The position numbers and the translations under genes were made by a program. A DNA stretch of 64,000 nucleotides from Triplophysa rosa (taxonomy: Eukaryota; Chordata; Actinopteri; Cypriniformes; Nemacheilidae): the NCBI RefSeq assembly GCF_024868665.1, contig NC_079894.1:5481426-5545425 (forward strand), read 5' to 3'. Below, one piece after another: positions 23,001 to 34,557 of this stretch. The notes below the pieces were generated by a model. The model did not search any database and was not told where the DNA came from. It saw only the letters and a list, made by a program, of their open reading frames with translations. Numbering within the stretch: the stretch's first letter is position 1; the number at the start of each line of letters is the position of its first letter.

Positions 23001-26000
23001 CAAGAGTAACACATGAATTGAGTCTTTGATGTCAACAACAAATGATATGAAAACTATTTTCTACTCTATTTTAATAGTTGACAAGTATATTTTGACCTAA
23101 CTGTGCACCATTATATGGTTAGTTGGATTCTCTGCATTATATGCATGTTATTATGTGCAAGCATAATTTTTTCCCATGCAGTATTGGAACCGTATGGTGA
23201 CCATCCAACACTTATGAACTTCTTTCCTTTCTCATATTAAAGCTTGTTCTAACAGAGGAATGAAAAATACAGCTTTAATTTCTCAGAACCTTCACATGAA
23301 GTAATATTAGTAAAAATCAGTAATAGAACCACAGTAGGCTTGTTGTCACTTGTCCACCGCGGAACCGACCCCCACCGTCATTTAGAATTGTTATAGTAAT
23401 AAATCGCTTGGTTTAGTTAAAGGCCAGACTGCGCATCTGAACGCGGCTGCTGTATTCAGCGGAACAAGTGTCGCAGCAAAGATCAGCAGCAGGAGTTAGA
23501 TTTCATTCATCATGTGAGGAGGGTGAAGTGCTGACTGACAAGACGATGGTGGAAGCTTTTCTGTCAAAGAACATATTAGAATATGTAAGCACTGTCATCA
23601 AGAGCCGGTTACTTTTTAATATTCTTTTTGATCTAATTTTAAAAAGCCAGTGCTTTGCCATTTATTTACCATAAACGTTTTTCGTTTCGGCTATTCCTTT
23701 CTTATTCGTTTCTTATTCATTTATTCATCACAAACGTTTTTCGTTTCGTATCGTATTCCCTTTCTTATTCATTCCTTATTCATTTGTTTTTTGCACAGTG
23801 TGTGCCGTGATTGCTCGTTTTGTTTTAGGCAACTTATTTAACGTAAAGGTTTTTTAATTTCGTTTCCTATTTATTTTGATGCTTGATGTGTGTCGTGATT
23901 ATTCGTTTTATTAAAGGGAACCTATCTGACTTTAAGGTTTTTTATATTCGTTTCTTATTTTTTGCATAGTGCGTGCAGTGGTTATTCGTTTTGTAAGGTC
24001 TGTGTTTAATATAAGCAAATGACATTGTACTTTTATGTAGTTTTGTGTGTTTTAATAAAAAAAAAAATAAACCAACAATAAATAAAAAAAATAAAAATAC
24101 AAAAATAACAAAAATAAAAAAAAAAAAAAAATGCGTCATGCGCACGCCCGCATCTTCGACCACCCCACAGCAAACCCCTCACCCCCGATGTCACCTGTAC
24201 TACCGGTGTTTTTACATGTCGATTAACCGGTGGGAAAATTTCATCACTGCCACATCCCTAAACCACAGTAAGGGGAACACTCTATTCACACTATGACTTC
24301 CCACATCTTCATTGTCACAATGATGGCCATTCATGTGTCGTGAGCGCGGTGACTAACACATCACATCATGATGTTTCTTTCCAAAATGCTCTTTGTTTAC
24401 TTTTCTCGATTGTTCTTCTCCGCTCTCTTTTTTTATGACGTCTGTTGTTGCCCATACATATTGTACCAGCCACAGTTTATGATCATTTCTATTCCGTCAG
24501 CATTGATCCGGTGTGTATAAAGCACTCGTTCAAAGACAGAGCTCTCAGAACAGCACAATTTACTTTTGTTATAGTTGCGCGAGTCTCTGGTCTGTACTGG
24601 GTCTGTAAAGCTGCCCACTGTTCTTGACAAAAAGCCTCCAGGTACTGGAAGTTCTTGGTTTTCCAAGAATGCACTGTCCGAGTTCTTCCCCACAGTGTCT
24701 CGGCAATGTAGAGAGACAGATTTCGAAGAAAAGATCTACATATAACTACAGGTATAGCTATAAATGTTACTTCGCTATATTTTCGCAATCATTTAAAAGT
24801 GGGTGGTCACTTACTTATCTATCTATTTATTTAATGATCTTTTTATCTATATTTATTTATTAATACATTTATTAATATTTTGTGTTAAATGTTAATAGTA
24901 AACTCAAAACTGACATATCTCTTCTAGCCATGGGAATTCAGAAAAATTAAGAATTAATGTATTATATTTTCACATTTTTTAGTACGGTCTAGTCACCCTT
25001 TGCCAATATGTTTCTATCCACTGTATGCTGGGCTCTTGTATACTTCTTTATAATTATTCAGTCATCTATTTCCAAAACAGTAAATAATAATAATTATGAT
25101 TATTATTATACCTTATTACTATTATTATTAAGTAAGTTAATTAGTAGTTTTCCTCTAGCTCAGTGGATAGAGCATAGCGTTAGCAATGCCACGGTCATGG
25201 GTTCGAACCCAGGGAATGCACATACTCAGATACAAATGTAATGCAATGTGAGTAGCTTTGGATAAAATCGTCTGCCAAATGCATAAATGTAATGTACATG
25301 TAAAAAACATTGTTTTTTACTAGGAACTAGTGTGTTTGCACAATTATGTTTTGTCTACGAAACAAATGTGAAACATTTAAGCATGCGCCTTTAGATCAAA
25401 AGTTTTGTTTGGTCGAGGCCTGATGTAATAGGTTGTCACCTGCATTGGCCAGATGTTCCCTAATGTTCAGGTTTATGTAATATCTGCATTACAGACACAG
25501 CTGCTCTGAATGCAGGTTTGCCTCTCTGGTTAACAAAAAATACTTTCCACCGATCTTGACTGAACGCACACAAAGCTCTCAAACATTGTATCTACAATAG
25601 GGTGCAACTATAGACCTGCTTTCAATAATGTGAACTCCATGAATTCTTGGCTTACAACACACACCTACTTTACTCAGTTTTCCCCGAAAGCAGCTCTATT
25701 CATCAGTAACTGCTGATATTGCCAACTTGCCAAGTCTTTTTTCAATCGTGAATACGAGATAAAAGGTTTGAGCCCTTTGGGAGAGGGATGCCCTCGAGGC
25801 AGGAGCTGAAAGTGCGTCGCTTCTCTCAGCTCAGTTTGTCAGTCGAGTTACACAATACAGCTCAAGGTAGTAGAGGGTGCAATAAAAGCTTGACAAGTGT
25901 GACAGTTTTTACTCGAAGGCTTATTGCGTTTGTTGACACTAAGTACTCCCTATGCGTGACTGCCAGGTGTTGGACTCTCCGTTACCCTGGGTTAGTATTA

Positions 26001-29000
26001 GTAATTCAAAGTTTACAAAATCATGGTTAAACAGGTATTCACACTGTATATGTGTAAGCTCTTTGTTTTACACCTTATACTTTTGACGTCTCTATTCAGG
26101 ATAGTCACGTGACGTAGAAGTGGAGCTCGGGCTTCACAACACCCTTTTAGAAGTGTGAAACATTGCTTTTAAATGGATAGTTCACCCCAAAATGAAAATG
26201 ATGTCATTATTTATCCTGTATACATTTCTTTGTTCTGTTGAACACAAAAGAAGACATTTTGAAGAATGTGGAAACCAAACAGTTCTGGGGCACCATTGAC
26301 TCCAATAGTAGTTTCTTTTCCTAGTAGTCAATGGTGACCCAGAACTGTTTGATTACTAACGTTCTTCCAAATATCGTTCTTTGTGTTCAGGATAACAAAG
26401 AAATTTATACAGGTTTGAAACAATTGAGGGCGCGAGTAAATGATGACAGAATTTTCATTTTTGGGTGAACTTTAACCCAGGATTTAAAGGGTCCTTAATC
26501 TGTCTAAAAAAATTTAACCAGCGTTGTGGAGCCTTTGAGTGTATTGTTTAATCCTCTAGTCTTAGAAGGGGTATTTGATCTCCATGAGGCTTTTTCTGCC
26601 TATCAATAGCAAGCTAATGGCATGGAATCCAATGATGAACTTTTCTTCAAAACCCCTGGACTGTCCATGGATGGTACCTTAACAAAAGAAGACAATTTCC
26701 ATTAGCCCATAAATAGATCCACATCGAAGTGTCATGTTTCCTGAACTGGGCAGTTGGCGTCAAATGGGAATAACAGCTGTTCTGCTCATCTCCTTTATTT
26801 CTTTGAGAATTTTCCCTACAGGAATGTGGACAAGCATGTTTAGATGTCTCGTTTACTTCAGCTCTGGACCCCTGAGTAGAGGGCCCTCGGGTTGTTTTGG
26901 TGGTCTTAAGTGACCACTGGCACTTTCGCTAACAAGAGTTGTTTGTTTTCACATCTGGATTGGGGGTCCAGCTTGATGCAGTCACACAAACAGCTTTGTT
27001 CTAACATTACAGCAGCGGATTGATGTGTCAATCCGTATGTCAAGTTAAACCGGTGACGACGGTGAAACGGGTCACCTTTCTTCATCACAAAGGTAGCCAC
27101 CCCGCAGAGAATGGCTCCGTATTTGTGCCCAAACAGGATGTTAAGCCCTTTCTTTGGGGGCCCTGTGTGTAGTTGTGGTTAGTATCTTGAACTAAAGCCC
27201 TTTTTAGTGCACTGTATAGCTAGATATTGAAAAGCCCGCCTTTATCTGGATAAAAGTAAGCAATAATAGAAAAACATGTGGGTGACAAGCGAATGGAATA
27301 AAGGGGCAGGAAATGAAAATCTTACGTTTTTTTTATGTGGGTTCATGTTTGAAGGGGCTAACTGAGATGATATCACCTGGTTTTATGGGCCCCCTGTTAT
27401 TTGTTCAACATTTTATTCCCAAATCAAAAACAGACCCAGACAGACCAGGGTCCAACAAGTGTACAATTGTGCCTGTGTGTCTTTTAGCTGTTGACTTTAG
27501 GTGCTTATAGTTGTTTATATGCTTTTGAATAGCAAAAAAACACTGTGGCTAATAGACCATAATATGGTAAATGCTAGTAACATCTTACATGTGCATCACT
27601 GATGTACCATACTTGGCTACAAACAAATACTGAGTCTTTGAATGGCCGTAATTGAGACGCCAGTTGAGTGGAAGGACACTCACTGGCTCACAGAGGAAAT
27701 GGAAAAGTTTATTTTGTTTTCAATGACATTCCTCGTCTGTCGGTGAAGCATATGGGGAATAAATTAACTCCAAAAGTAATTGGACATGCTTTCTGTGGCC
27801 TTGTTCTCTCGCTTGCATAACCCAGCTTTGCTGTGCTCGGCCAGCATCAGTGGGGTCGTTCTGTGGATCCCATTTACAGTTTGATGGAAACGCTTGAAAA
27901 GTTTTCTTTGCATGATTGTTAATGATTATTAACATTCAACATGGAGAAATGATACACTTAAAGGGATACTTCATTCCAAAAATTAGTTGTTCCAAATCTG
28001 TATAAATGATGAACACATAAGAATGCTTATAACCAGACAGATTTTACCCCCCATTGACTACCATAGTAGAAAAAATACAATGGTAGTCAAAAGTGCCCCA
28101 GAACTGTTTGCTGTACTACATTCTTCAAAATGACTTCCTTTGTGTTCAACAGAAGAAAAAAGTGATAAAGTAATTTTTCCTACTATGGGAGTCAATGGGG
28201 GGCAAAATCTGTCTGGTTATAAGCATTCTTCCAAATATCTTTCTCTGCGTTCATCAGAACAAGGAAATGTATACAGATTTGGAACAACTCGAAGGTGAGT
28301 AAATGATAATCATTTTTCGGTGAACTATCCCTTTAAAGGGACAGTTCATCCAAAAATAAAAATTCTGTCTTCATTTACTCACCCTTTAGTCGAAATCTGT
28401 ATACATGTATTTGTTCTGTTGAACACAAAAGAAGATATTTTGAATAATGTAGGAAAGCAAACAGTTCTGGGACACTTTTTACTACCATTGCAGTTTTTCC
28501 TACTATGGAAGACAGTAGTGGCCATGAACTGTTTGGTTGCAAGCATTCTTCCGAATATCTTTCTCTGTGTTCATCAGAACAAAGTAATTTATACAGATTT
28601 GGAACAACATCATCAAGTAAATGATGACAGAATTTGTATTTTTGGGTGCCGTGTTTCTTAAACCATTAAAAAGCTTCATTTGTGCAAGTGAAAATAATGA
28701 ATTTTAATGTATGTTTGGAGGATTATGTCTTCCCGGAGGGTAACAGGGTTGACAGTTTTACAGAGTAACTATGAGTTTTAACATTTATTCTAGGGGTAGT
28801 TTTAAAAAAATAAGTTTTAATAAAAGTAGTAATTACTTTAAAATGAAGTAATTCCAATCATGTTTGAACGATATAGTGAAGTCCAGCAATATTTTACTTC
28901 TATAGTGCAGCTGCATCTCAGTGGGACTGCATCGTGCTGTTTCTGTTTCCAAAACATGGATGTTGATCATTGGGAGGAGATAATATTTAGCCTTTAAATG

Positions 29001-32000
29001 GGAAAACATACAAAATATTGGGTGTTTTTTATGAAAAAAAAGGCCTGGTTCTGTTCAGAATATGGGGGTAGAGTGTTTTGGGAGCAAACAGCAGAACGTC
29101 TGTTTGTATAGCCTATTATGATGATCATAATATATATATATATATTACATATATACATAATATGATCTGTATTTACCACATTACAACAGAAACAACGGGC
29201 AAACATTACAAGACTGTTGATTTCATGCTCAGTTTATGCAGTCGAACTTCGAAGTCACAACGTGCTCTCTGAGAGTTGTGAAGCAGGGGGCGGGGCAGAA
29301 GGCGGAGAGGGGCGTGTCTCAACTGCTTCTCCTTACAGAAATACACATTTCCTGTGTTAACAATACCAAGAATTTGATACTAAAATACCACGTTTCCAAA
29401 CACTGCAAAACCTTGTGCAACAAAGTAAATATTGCCCCATATGTTAAATGGTACTTTGTGTAAACTTGAATGCTGCGTGTTACACCTAAAAATGTCTTAC
29501 CACACTAACCAATTTTTTTCTTGGTTTAGGTCAGTCAGGGCAATGTCCCAGGAATTGAGAGTGCGTACTTGGCCATGGACACTGAGGAGGGGGTGGAGGT
29601 TGTGTGGAATGAAGTGGAGTTTTCAGACAAGAAGGTTTTCAAGTCCTTTGAGGTAAGACCACACTTGGCATAAATATCTTGCCCGCAATACTTGGTGTGC
29701 CGTTTTCTTGTAAATTTGCTTGTTGCCTCTCATTTTGATGCATTAAAGGAGTAGTTCACTTTCCAAATGAAAATGCTGTCATCATTTACACATCCTCTTG
29801 TCATGTCAAACCTGTATGACTTCCTTCCTTCCACAGAGCACAAAAGAAGATATTTTGAAGAATGTTGTTAACAGCCCCCCATTCACTGGCATTGGTTACA
29901 ATAAAAGTGAATGAGGGGCTGTGCTGTTCTGTTACCAACATTTTTCTTTTGTGCTCTGCAGATGAAAGAAAGTCATACAGGTTTGAAATGACAAGAGGGC
30001 GTGTAAATGATTTTACATTTTTTACATTTTAAAATGATTTTCATTTTGAAGGTGAACTACTCCTTTAAGAAACATCTGTGATGGATAGTCATGTTAAACC
30101 AAGTGTCATGGACATGTTAAAGGGACTGTTCACCCAAAATGAAAATCGGTTCATCATTTATTTACACTCATGTCATTCCAAACCTGTATGACTTTCTTCT
30201 GAGGAACACAAAAGAAGATATTCTGAAGAACACTGGTTACCAAACACCTCCACTGACCTCCATTGTATGAACACAAAAACACTGAGGCATTTCTCTAAAT
30301 ATTTTTTGTGTTCCACAGAAGAAAAAAGTCACATCATTTTTATTTTTGGGTGAACTGTCCCTTTAAGTTATGATGCCAATCTGTAGGCAAACTTTGTTTA
30401 TTGACCAACCATGTTTTTTTGTGAGGTTCGTGAGTGAAAGAAGTGGTGATAATACTTTCAGACCTTAACAGACTTTCTATTTTATTTTGTAGTAGCTAAG
30501 TTTATACCAAATTACTACAACAGTACAAAGAAAGTGATATTACACAACCCATACCAACAAAATGTGTATTCTTTTCTAGGTTTTAGGACAAACTAAACCG
30601 ATCTCTGTGTCGATGTATTTATGCAGGAAAGGATAAGGGAGATGTTTGAGAACCTGACGCAGGTGGAGCATCCAAACATTGTGAAGTTTCACAAGTACTG
30701 GCTGGATATGAGAGAGAACAGAGCAAGGGTGAGATACAAAAACGCCTGATACAACAAGCGCTCACGTGACCTTTGCTCTGGATTCACACGTTTAGATTTT
30801 TATTTCCTGTCACACAGGTGATTTTTATCACAGAATACATGTCATCTGGAAGTCTTAAACAGTTTTTGAAGAAGACCAAGAAAAACCACAAAACTATGAA
30901 TGTGAAGGTTAGACATTTCAATCTATCATTTAAATTGACCAAAGCTGGAGGACAACACCACCTTCTGGCAGGAATAGAGCAAATCAACAACAGACTGACA
31001 GTTCGTTTTGTGCTTTCTGTGTCTCAGGCATGGAAGCGTTGGTGCACACAAATCCTCTCTGCACTTAGGTATTTCGTTTTTTTTTTTTAATTTTCTTGAA
31101 TCTGCTGTTATAGATGACGTTTTTATGTTTCATTATCTTGTCCAAACTTAACTGAGGCCGTTGTTAGTAAGCTAAGCATATGTATTGTGCTAACGACAAT
31201 TTTGCACTTTTATTTCCAAATGCTATGGACACTTTTCATCTTTTAAAACTACTTTAAAATAGAAACTGGTTTGGAAAAATATAATTTTCCATATGTTTAA
31301 AAGGTTATTTTATCGGCAGCATGTGCATGTCATGATAACTGCTTGCTCTTCCTGTGCTCAGTTACTTGCATTCATGCGATCCGCCCATTATCCACGGTAA
31401 CCTAACCTGTGACACCATCTTTATCCAGCACAACGGCCTCATAAAGATCGGCTCAGGTTTGACTGATGGGGATTTGTGTAAGCTTTAACTCAAAATAGAA
31501 CAACAGATCTAACAGAACAGCTTTTAACGGGATGTTTGTGTCTTTCTTTGCTTTTCCAGTTTGGCACAGGCTGTTTGTAAATGGTGAGTTCACTCTTAGC
31601 TTTGTATGCCACGAGGAATGTTGTTATCTCAGAAAGATGACACAGACGGCACATAGTAGACCGTTTCTTTCCTACCTCTTAAACAATCATTTGCATACAC
31701 AGGATTGGCCAAAAATCCACACACTTATCAGTTTACACAATCAAATACATCACGAAAGAAGAAAAGACCACTTTACCCTTCAGTTTATTTTTGTTTTAAA
31801 TGTGAAAGGGCTTCATGTGTCGGAGACCTTCCTGAAATGGTTTAACTGGTTGTAGTTCTTCTATTGATACGACTGCATGCATAAAGTTTGGTAGTAATGT
31901 TAAACTCTTTTAAACGTCTCTCTTTTTCTTTAGTATTTGCTGAGGCTATTCATGGGAATGTGCACCAGCATCGAGATGAAGTGCGAAATCAGCACTTTTT

Positions 32001-34557
32001 TGCTCCAGAATACAGCCGTGAGTTTCTGATGGCTTTACCACCTTTATGTCTGCCTCTATTCTGTCCCAATATGCTTTTTTCTTTTAGTCTCAACATCTGC
32101 TTTATCGTTACCCATTTCTTATAGTATTTCTGCCTTGTCCTCTTTGTCTATTGTTTGTATTGTTTCCTTTTTCTTTTCTACTTTCTTTAAACTATTACTA
32201 ATTTAGTTCCTATTGGCACTACAACTTTTCAGGTAAATTGTGTCCAAAAGAGATGACATTGAAAATGAATTATTAGAAAGTATAAAATAATAAAGTGGCA
32301 TTTAAAAGCAATAAAAGCATTTTCATTACTTTTGGACCCCACTCTTATGTAAAACAGTTTCATAACCTTTTTATATCTCTGTCCGCAGTTGCCGAAGATG
32401 ACTACGCCATTGATATATTTTCATTTGGCATCTGTGCCTTAGAGGTCTGAGAATTATTTCAACTATCAAATCGAGTATAATTATAATGTAACACTCCTTC
32501 AGATCAGCATTAAACTAAGATCAATGTTTCATTTTTTTATTCCCCATCCACCTTTAGATGGCAGTGTTGGAAATTCAGGCCAATGGAGACACTGCTGTTT
32601 CAAAAGAGGCCATAGACTATGCTGGACAGTTACTTGAGGACTCTCTAATGAGGGTAAAAGACTTTAACTGACTATATAACTAATAGAGCTCAGTTAAAGT
32701 GGTTTGGGCTAACCCTGCTTTACATTGACAGGAATTCATCCAGTCGTGTGTACGCACAGAAGCCAAGACGAGACCCACGGCTCATGACCTGCTGTTCCAT
32801 AGAGTGTTGTTTGAGGTCCACTCCTTAAAACTGCTTGCTGCGCACTGCTTTATCAACAACCAGTGTAAGTGCATGTGGAAAACATTGTTCATACATTACG
32901 TACTAAGAAGTACTTTCATTTTGATTTTAGATAATGGATGGTCCATAAAAGCTAATGAAAAAGTGCTGTTGCATTGTAATTTGCTGTGCTTTGTTTATGA
33001 TTCAGGTCTTCTTAAATATTTTTTCTTTTGTCTAGATCTCCTTCCTGAGAACTGTGTGGAAGAGAAGACCAAGTCTTATGATCCTAATGGCATCATGGCG
33101 GAGATTAATCATCGTGAACGACCTGGAGTTCATCTGAAGTGAGTTTCGTGGGATGTCTCCAATTGTTTCTTATTTTCAGTAGTCTCATTTTGTATTGTGT
33201 GTGTTTTTTGTTTTTTAAGGTATTCTCATGTTTCTCCCCTTGAGCTGGACAAATTCCTTGAGGATGTGAAGTGAGTCATAGATAAAATCTGCTGATGTTA
33301 GATTAAAACTTGTTTTCATTTCCATGCTTGTACGTTTTGAAACGACAACTTTTATCTTCTGCAGGAATGGCATATACCCCCTGATGAACTTTGCTTCCCA
33401 GCGACCGCATCACATCCCCCGCGCTCTTTCAATGTCCCAGGAACAAATGGAGACAGTGAAGACGCCAACCCCAGAACCACAAGAAACTGAAACCAGGAAG
33501 GTAAGAAACAGGAGTGGTTTTGATTATGGAATACTCCGTGACATCGTTCTCCATTGGTAAACAGAAAGTGGGAACACATAATGACGATGAACATGGGTCA
33601 ATTTAAAAAATGCTGACGTCTGTTTAAACATTTCTCAGAAATCGTGATCAATGCATGTTGTCCATGTACAAACAATATTTAAACTAACTTTTAAATAGTA
33701 TTTTTACCTTCCATCAGTTACATCGGTTTATACGCTTTTTAAGGTTCTGTTGTTTTGTGATACATTACATTTAATACAGACAAATATAAAACCGTATGTT
33801 ACATATGTAGGTGTAAAACACTTAAGATCTAAATCCTGTTGTTTCCACACAGGTTGTCCAGATTCAGTGTAATTTAGAAGCAAATGAGGAAGGCACAAGG
33901 AGTCATGTGAGTTTATTATGTTTGGCTTTTTAACCCTCAGATAAACTGTGAACATTCTGCATCATCTTTTCTTTCTCTGTAGCTCTCTCTCTTTTTAAAG
34001 ATGGATGACAGGCTTCACCGTCAGCTTAGCTGTGATGTTCTGCCATGTAAGTAAACATTAACTTGCTTTGATGTTCTCTTGGCTTTGTTTATGCGAGCAT
34101 TTATGAAGCGTTATGAAATCGAACTCCATATCCTTGACTTAATGTTTTTCATGCAAATGATGAGTTTTGTGTCCTTTATATTTTTTATATTTGTCTTGAC
34201 GGAAAATAAGCATATGCGTTATATTTCAGACTACATTTTCATTTTTTTCTTCAGCTGATACTCCCAAAGACTTGGCTAGTGAATTAGTTCATCATGCTTT
34301 TATTAGTGAGGTAAGCACAAGATCTTACAACCAACAGGTTTTATTATTTGGAAACTTAAATAATGGTCACCAACTCCTTCTTGTTTGTTTTATTATGCAT
34401 TAGAAGGCAACAAGTTACAATACCATGCATGTCATCTTGTTTTTCTTGTGTCCTGCAGGAAGACTGTGAGAAGTTGGCATGTTTTCTTGAGGATGCATTA
34501 TGTAAGCACTGGTCAGGCACGTCTTCCTCTCCTACTGCCTTGGCCGTGATGTACTAA
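11099..34557 (+). CDS. nrbp2: Nuclear receptor-binding protein 2 (pseudokinase)
   Basis: Exons: 11099-11218, 29530-29652, 30627-30728, 30818-30907, 31028-31068, 31362-31456, 31560-31583, 31934-32017, 32389-32444, 32558-32653, 32732-32864, 33036-33138, 33220-33270, 33365-33500, 33853-33906, 33983-34046, 34255-34310, 34459-34557. They sum to 1527 nt (508 aa) with continuous phase and GT-AG introns. The acidic N-terminus (ESEDESEILEESPCGRWQ) leads into a kinase fold lacking catalytic residues: Asn67 at the usual VAIK lysine, HGN (170-172) for HRD, and IGS (188-190) for DFG. NRBP proteins act as pseudokinase scaffolds with BC-box ligase links (family knowledge). YLLPENCVEEKTKS, GSVWHRLF and YPLMNFAS favour NRBP2 over NRBP1. 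A 24-nt micro-exon encodes the WHRLFVN segment. Intron 1 is 18.3 kb and full of transposons. puf60 follows on the same strand, as at human 8q24. Confidence 0.95.
12993..13546. mobile_element. TTAA MITE with GTCATATGAC termini (copy A)
   Basis: TTAAAGGAGTCATATGAC at the left and CATATGACCCCTTTAA at the right give inverted termini and a TTAA duplication, 554 bp. Internal landmarks TGATTGGCCAGTTAACCAGTG and AACATCAGGTTCCAAGGC are shared with copies at 18468-19053 and, inverted, at 22163-22702. nrbp2 intron 1. Confidence 0.88.
13632..13976. mobile_element. TTAA palindromic MITE (copy 3, degenerate right end)
   Basis: It starts TTAAAGGAACAGTTCTCCC and contains GGTACCCATTCACTTCTATTG and GAGTAAATGATGGCAGAG. 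The right terminus has drifted. Confidence 0.65.
15109..15175. mobile_element. Left-arm fragment of TTAA palindromic MITE
   Basis: TTAAAGGGACAGATCACC followed by ATTCTGTCATCATTAACTC matches one family arm. The rest is replaced by an unrelated repeat starting about 15180. Confidence 0.6.
15180..15715. repeat. Direct repeat pair spaced 360 bp
   Basis: Bases 15180-15242 and 15540-15602 are nearly identical (they start ATTGGATTCAATCTTTTTGT) at an offset of exactly 360 bp. Weaker similarity continues about 110 bp further in both. The intervening DNA contains GTCAAAATGACCCG, which recurs inverted-like at 15770-15790, suggesting a transposon assembled from two copies. Confidence 0.7.
16845..16946 (+). 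pseudogene. Short RecQ-helicase-like fragment in a transposon
   Basis: ATG at 16845 opens 33 codons before TGA, giving METRDAIRSVVENIPCIC then QLKPEQEECLVHIL. LKPEQEECL resembles the Q-motif region that precedes motif I in RecQ helicases. The expected GKS/T Walker motif is absent, because the frame stops and a further element begins near 16968. It is either a truncated relic of an element-encoded helicase or chance similarity. Confidence 0.35.
18313..19240. repeat. 98-bp tandem repeat, four units, interrupted
   Basis: The landmark ACGA(C/G)TCAAA occurs at 18313, 18411, 19085 and 19183. The first and last pairs are each exactly 98 bp apart. Units carry CAATTCTCTTTCCGGCTC and TTAAGCGTACAGGGCTGTCA. 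The jump between units 2 and 3 is explained by a TTAA MITE inserted into the unit's own TTAA. Confidence 0.85.
18468..19053. mobile_element. TTAA MITE with GTCATATGAC-type termini (copy B, nest layer 6)
   Basis: It runs from TTGAGTCATATTGCACAG to GCCATATGACCCCTTTAA. It sits exactly at the TTAA of a 98-bp repeat unit (right junction TTAA|GCGTACAGGG, as in the uninterrupted unit), which confirms the TTAA target. Its left TTAA has decayed to TTGA. Confidence 0.85.
20247..20360. mobile_element. Short MITE-like inverted repeat
   Basis: GACACCATGTCTACACGGGACGCG and, on the other side, CGCGCCGCGCTTAGTCCGG then TGTAGACACTGTGTC form imperfect inverted ends around about 60 bp of AT-rich DNA. The family is not assigned. 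Confidence 0.4.
21443..21500. mobile_element. Fragment of TTAA palindromic MITE
   Basis: TTAAGGAACCGTTCACCC followed by ACAAATTCTGTAGTCTAC is a diverged left arm without its partner. Confidence 0.5.
22163..22702. mobile_element. TTAA MITE with GTCATATGAC-type termini (copy C, inverted)
   Basis: TTAAAGGGGTCATATGGCGC to GTGTCATATGACCCCTTTAA, 540 bp with TTAA at both ends. The interior is the reverse complement of copies A and B (for example GCCTTGG/TTTGGAACCTGATG and CAATCAC-rich blocks). nrbp2 intron 1. Confidence 0.88.
23335..24260. mobile_element. hAT-like element with perfect 8-bp TSD
   Basis: Identical AACCACAG lies at 23327-23334 and 24261-24268. The right end CACTGCCACATCCCTA matches a common fish hAT terminus; the left end (TAGGCTTGTTGTCAC) is diverged. 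The interior has a coding-like stretch (MVEAFLSKNILEYVSTVI near 23545-23600), three degenerate blocks rich in CGTTT and TTATTC, and a long A-rich tract (24054-24131). Confidence 0.75.
24603..24701 (-). pseudogene. Tc1/mariner transposase C-terminal fragment
   Basis: Minus-strand translation gives ETLWGRTRTVHSWKT then KNFQYLEAFCQEQWAALQ. This resembles the E-x-LWG ... VHSRNP.NL.ELE.FC.EEWA block at the end of Tc1 transposases. The rest of the transposase and the inverted termini were not found. A decayed remnant. Confidence 0.45.
25148..25290 (+). mobile_element. tRNA-derived SINE
   Basis: A box-like TAGCTCAGTGGATAGAGC and B box GGGTTCGAACCC are followed by GAGTAGCTTTGGATAAAATC and GTCTGCCAAATGCATAAATG, the 3' tail widespread in teleost SINEs. 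It is not a functional tRNA: no acceptor-stem pairing is visible and the tail continues past the tRNA part. Confidence 0.85.
26169..26475. mobile_element. TTAA palindromic MITE (copy 4)
   Basis: It starts TTAAATGGATAGTTCACCCC and ends TTTTTGGGTGAACTTTAA. The centre has inverted CAAACAGTTCTGGG and CCCAGAACTGTTTG. nrbp2 intron 1. Confidence 0.85.
27958..28336. mobile_element. TTAA palindromic MITE (copy 5)
   Basis: TTAAAGGGATACTTCATTCC to GGTGAACTATCCCTTTAA, with inverted CAGACAGATTTTACCCCCC / GGGGGGCAAAATCTGTCTGG in the interior. It shares its terminal TTAA with copy 6. Confidence 0.88.
28333..28661. mobile_element. TTAA palindromic MITE (copy 6, abutting copy 5)
   Basis: TTAAAGGGACAGTTCATCC at the left; the right end is diverged (GGGTGCCGTGTTTCTTAA). 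Directly adjoining copy 5 through one common TTAA implies insertion of one copy into the edge of the other. Confidence 0.82.
29743..30068. mobile_element. TTAA palindromic MITE (copy 7)
   Basis: TTAAAGGAGTAGTTCACTTT to GGTGAACTACTCCTTTAA. In nrbp2 intron 2, between exons 2 and 3. Confidence 0.88.
30117..30366. mobile_element. TTAA palindromic MITE (copy 8)
   Basis: TTAAAGGGACTGTTCACCC to GGTGAACTGTCCCTTTAA, 50 bp after copy 7 in nrbp2 intron 2. The termini are almost perfectly inverted, so it is relatively young. Confidence 0.88.

Noticed and set aside
23942..24163. Phe/Lys-rich frames on both strands
   Set aside because: They arise from the A-rich low-complexity tract in a hAT-like element.
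25148..25240. Possible functional tRNA gene (A and B box-like motifs)
   Set aside because: No acceptor or anticodon stem can be drawn, and the sequence continues into a typical SINE 3' tail.
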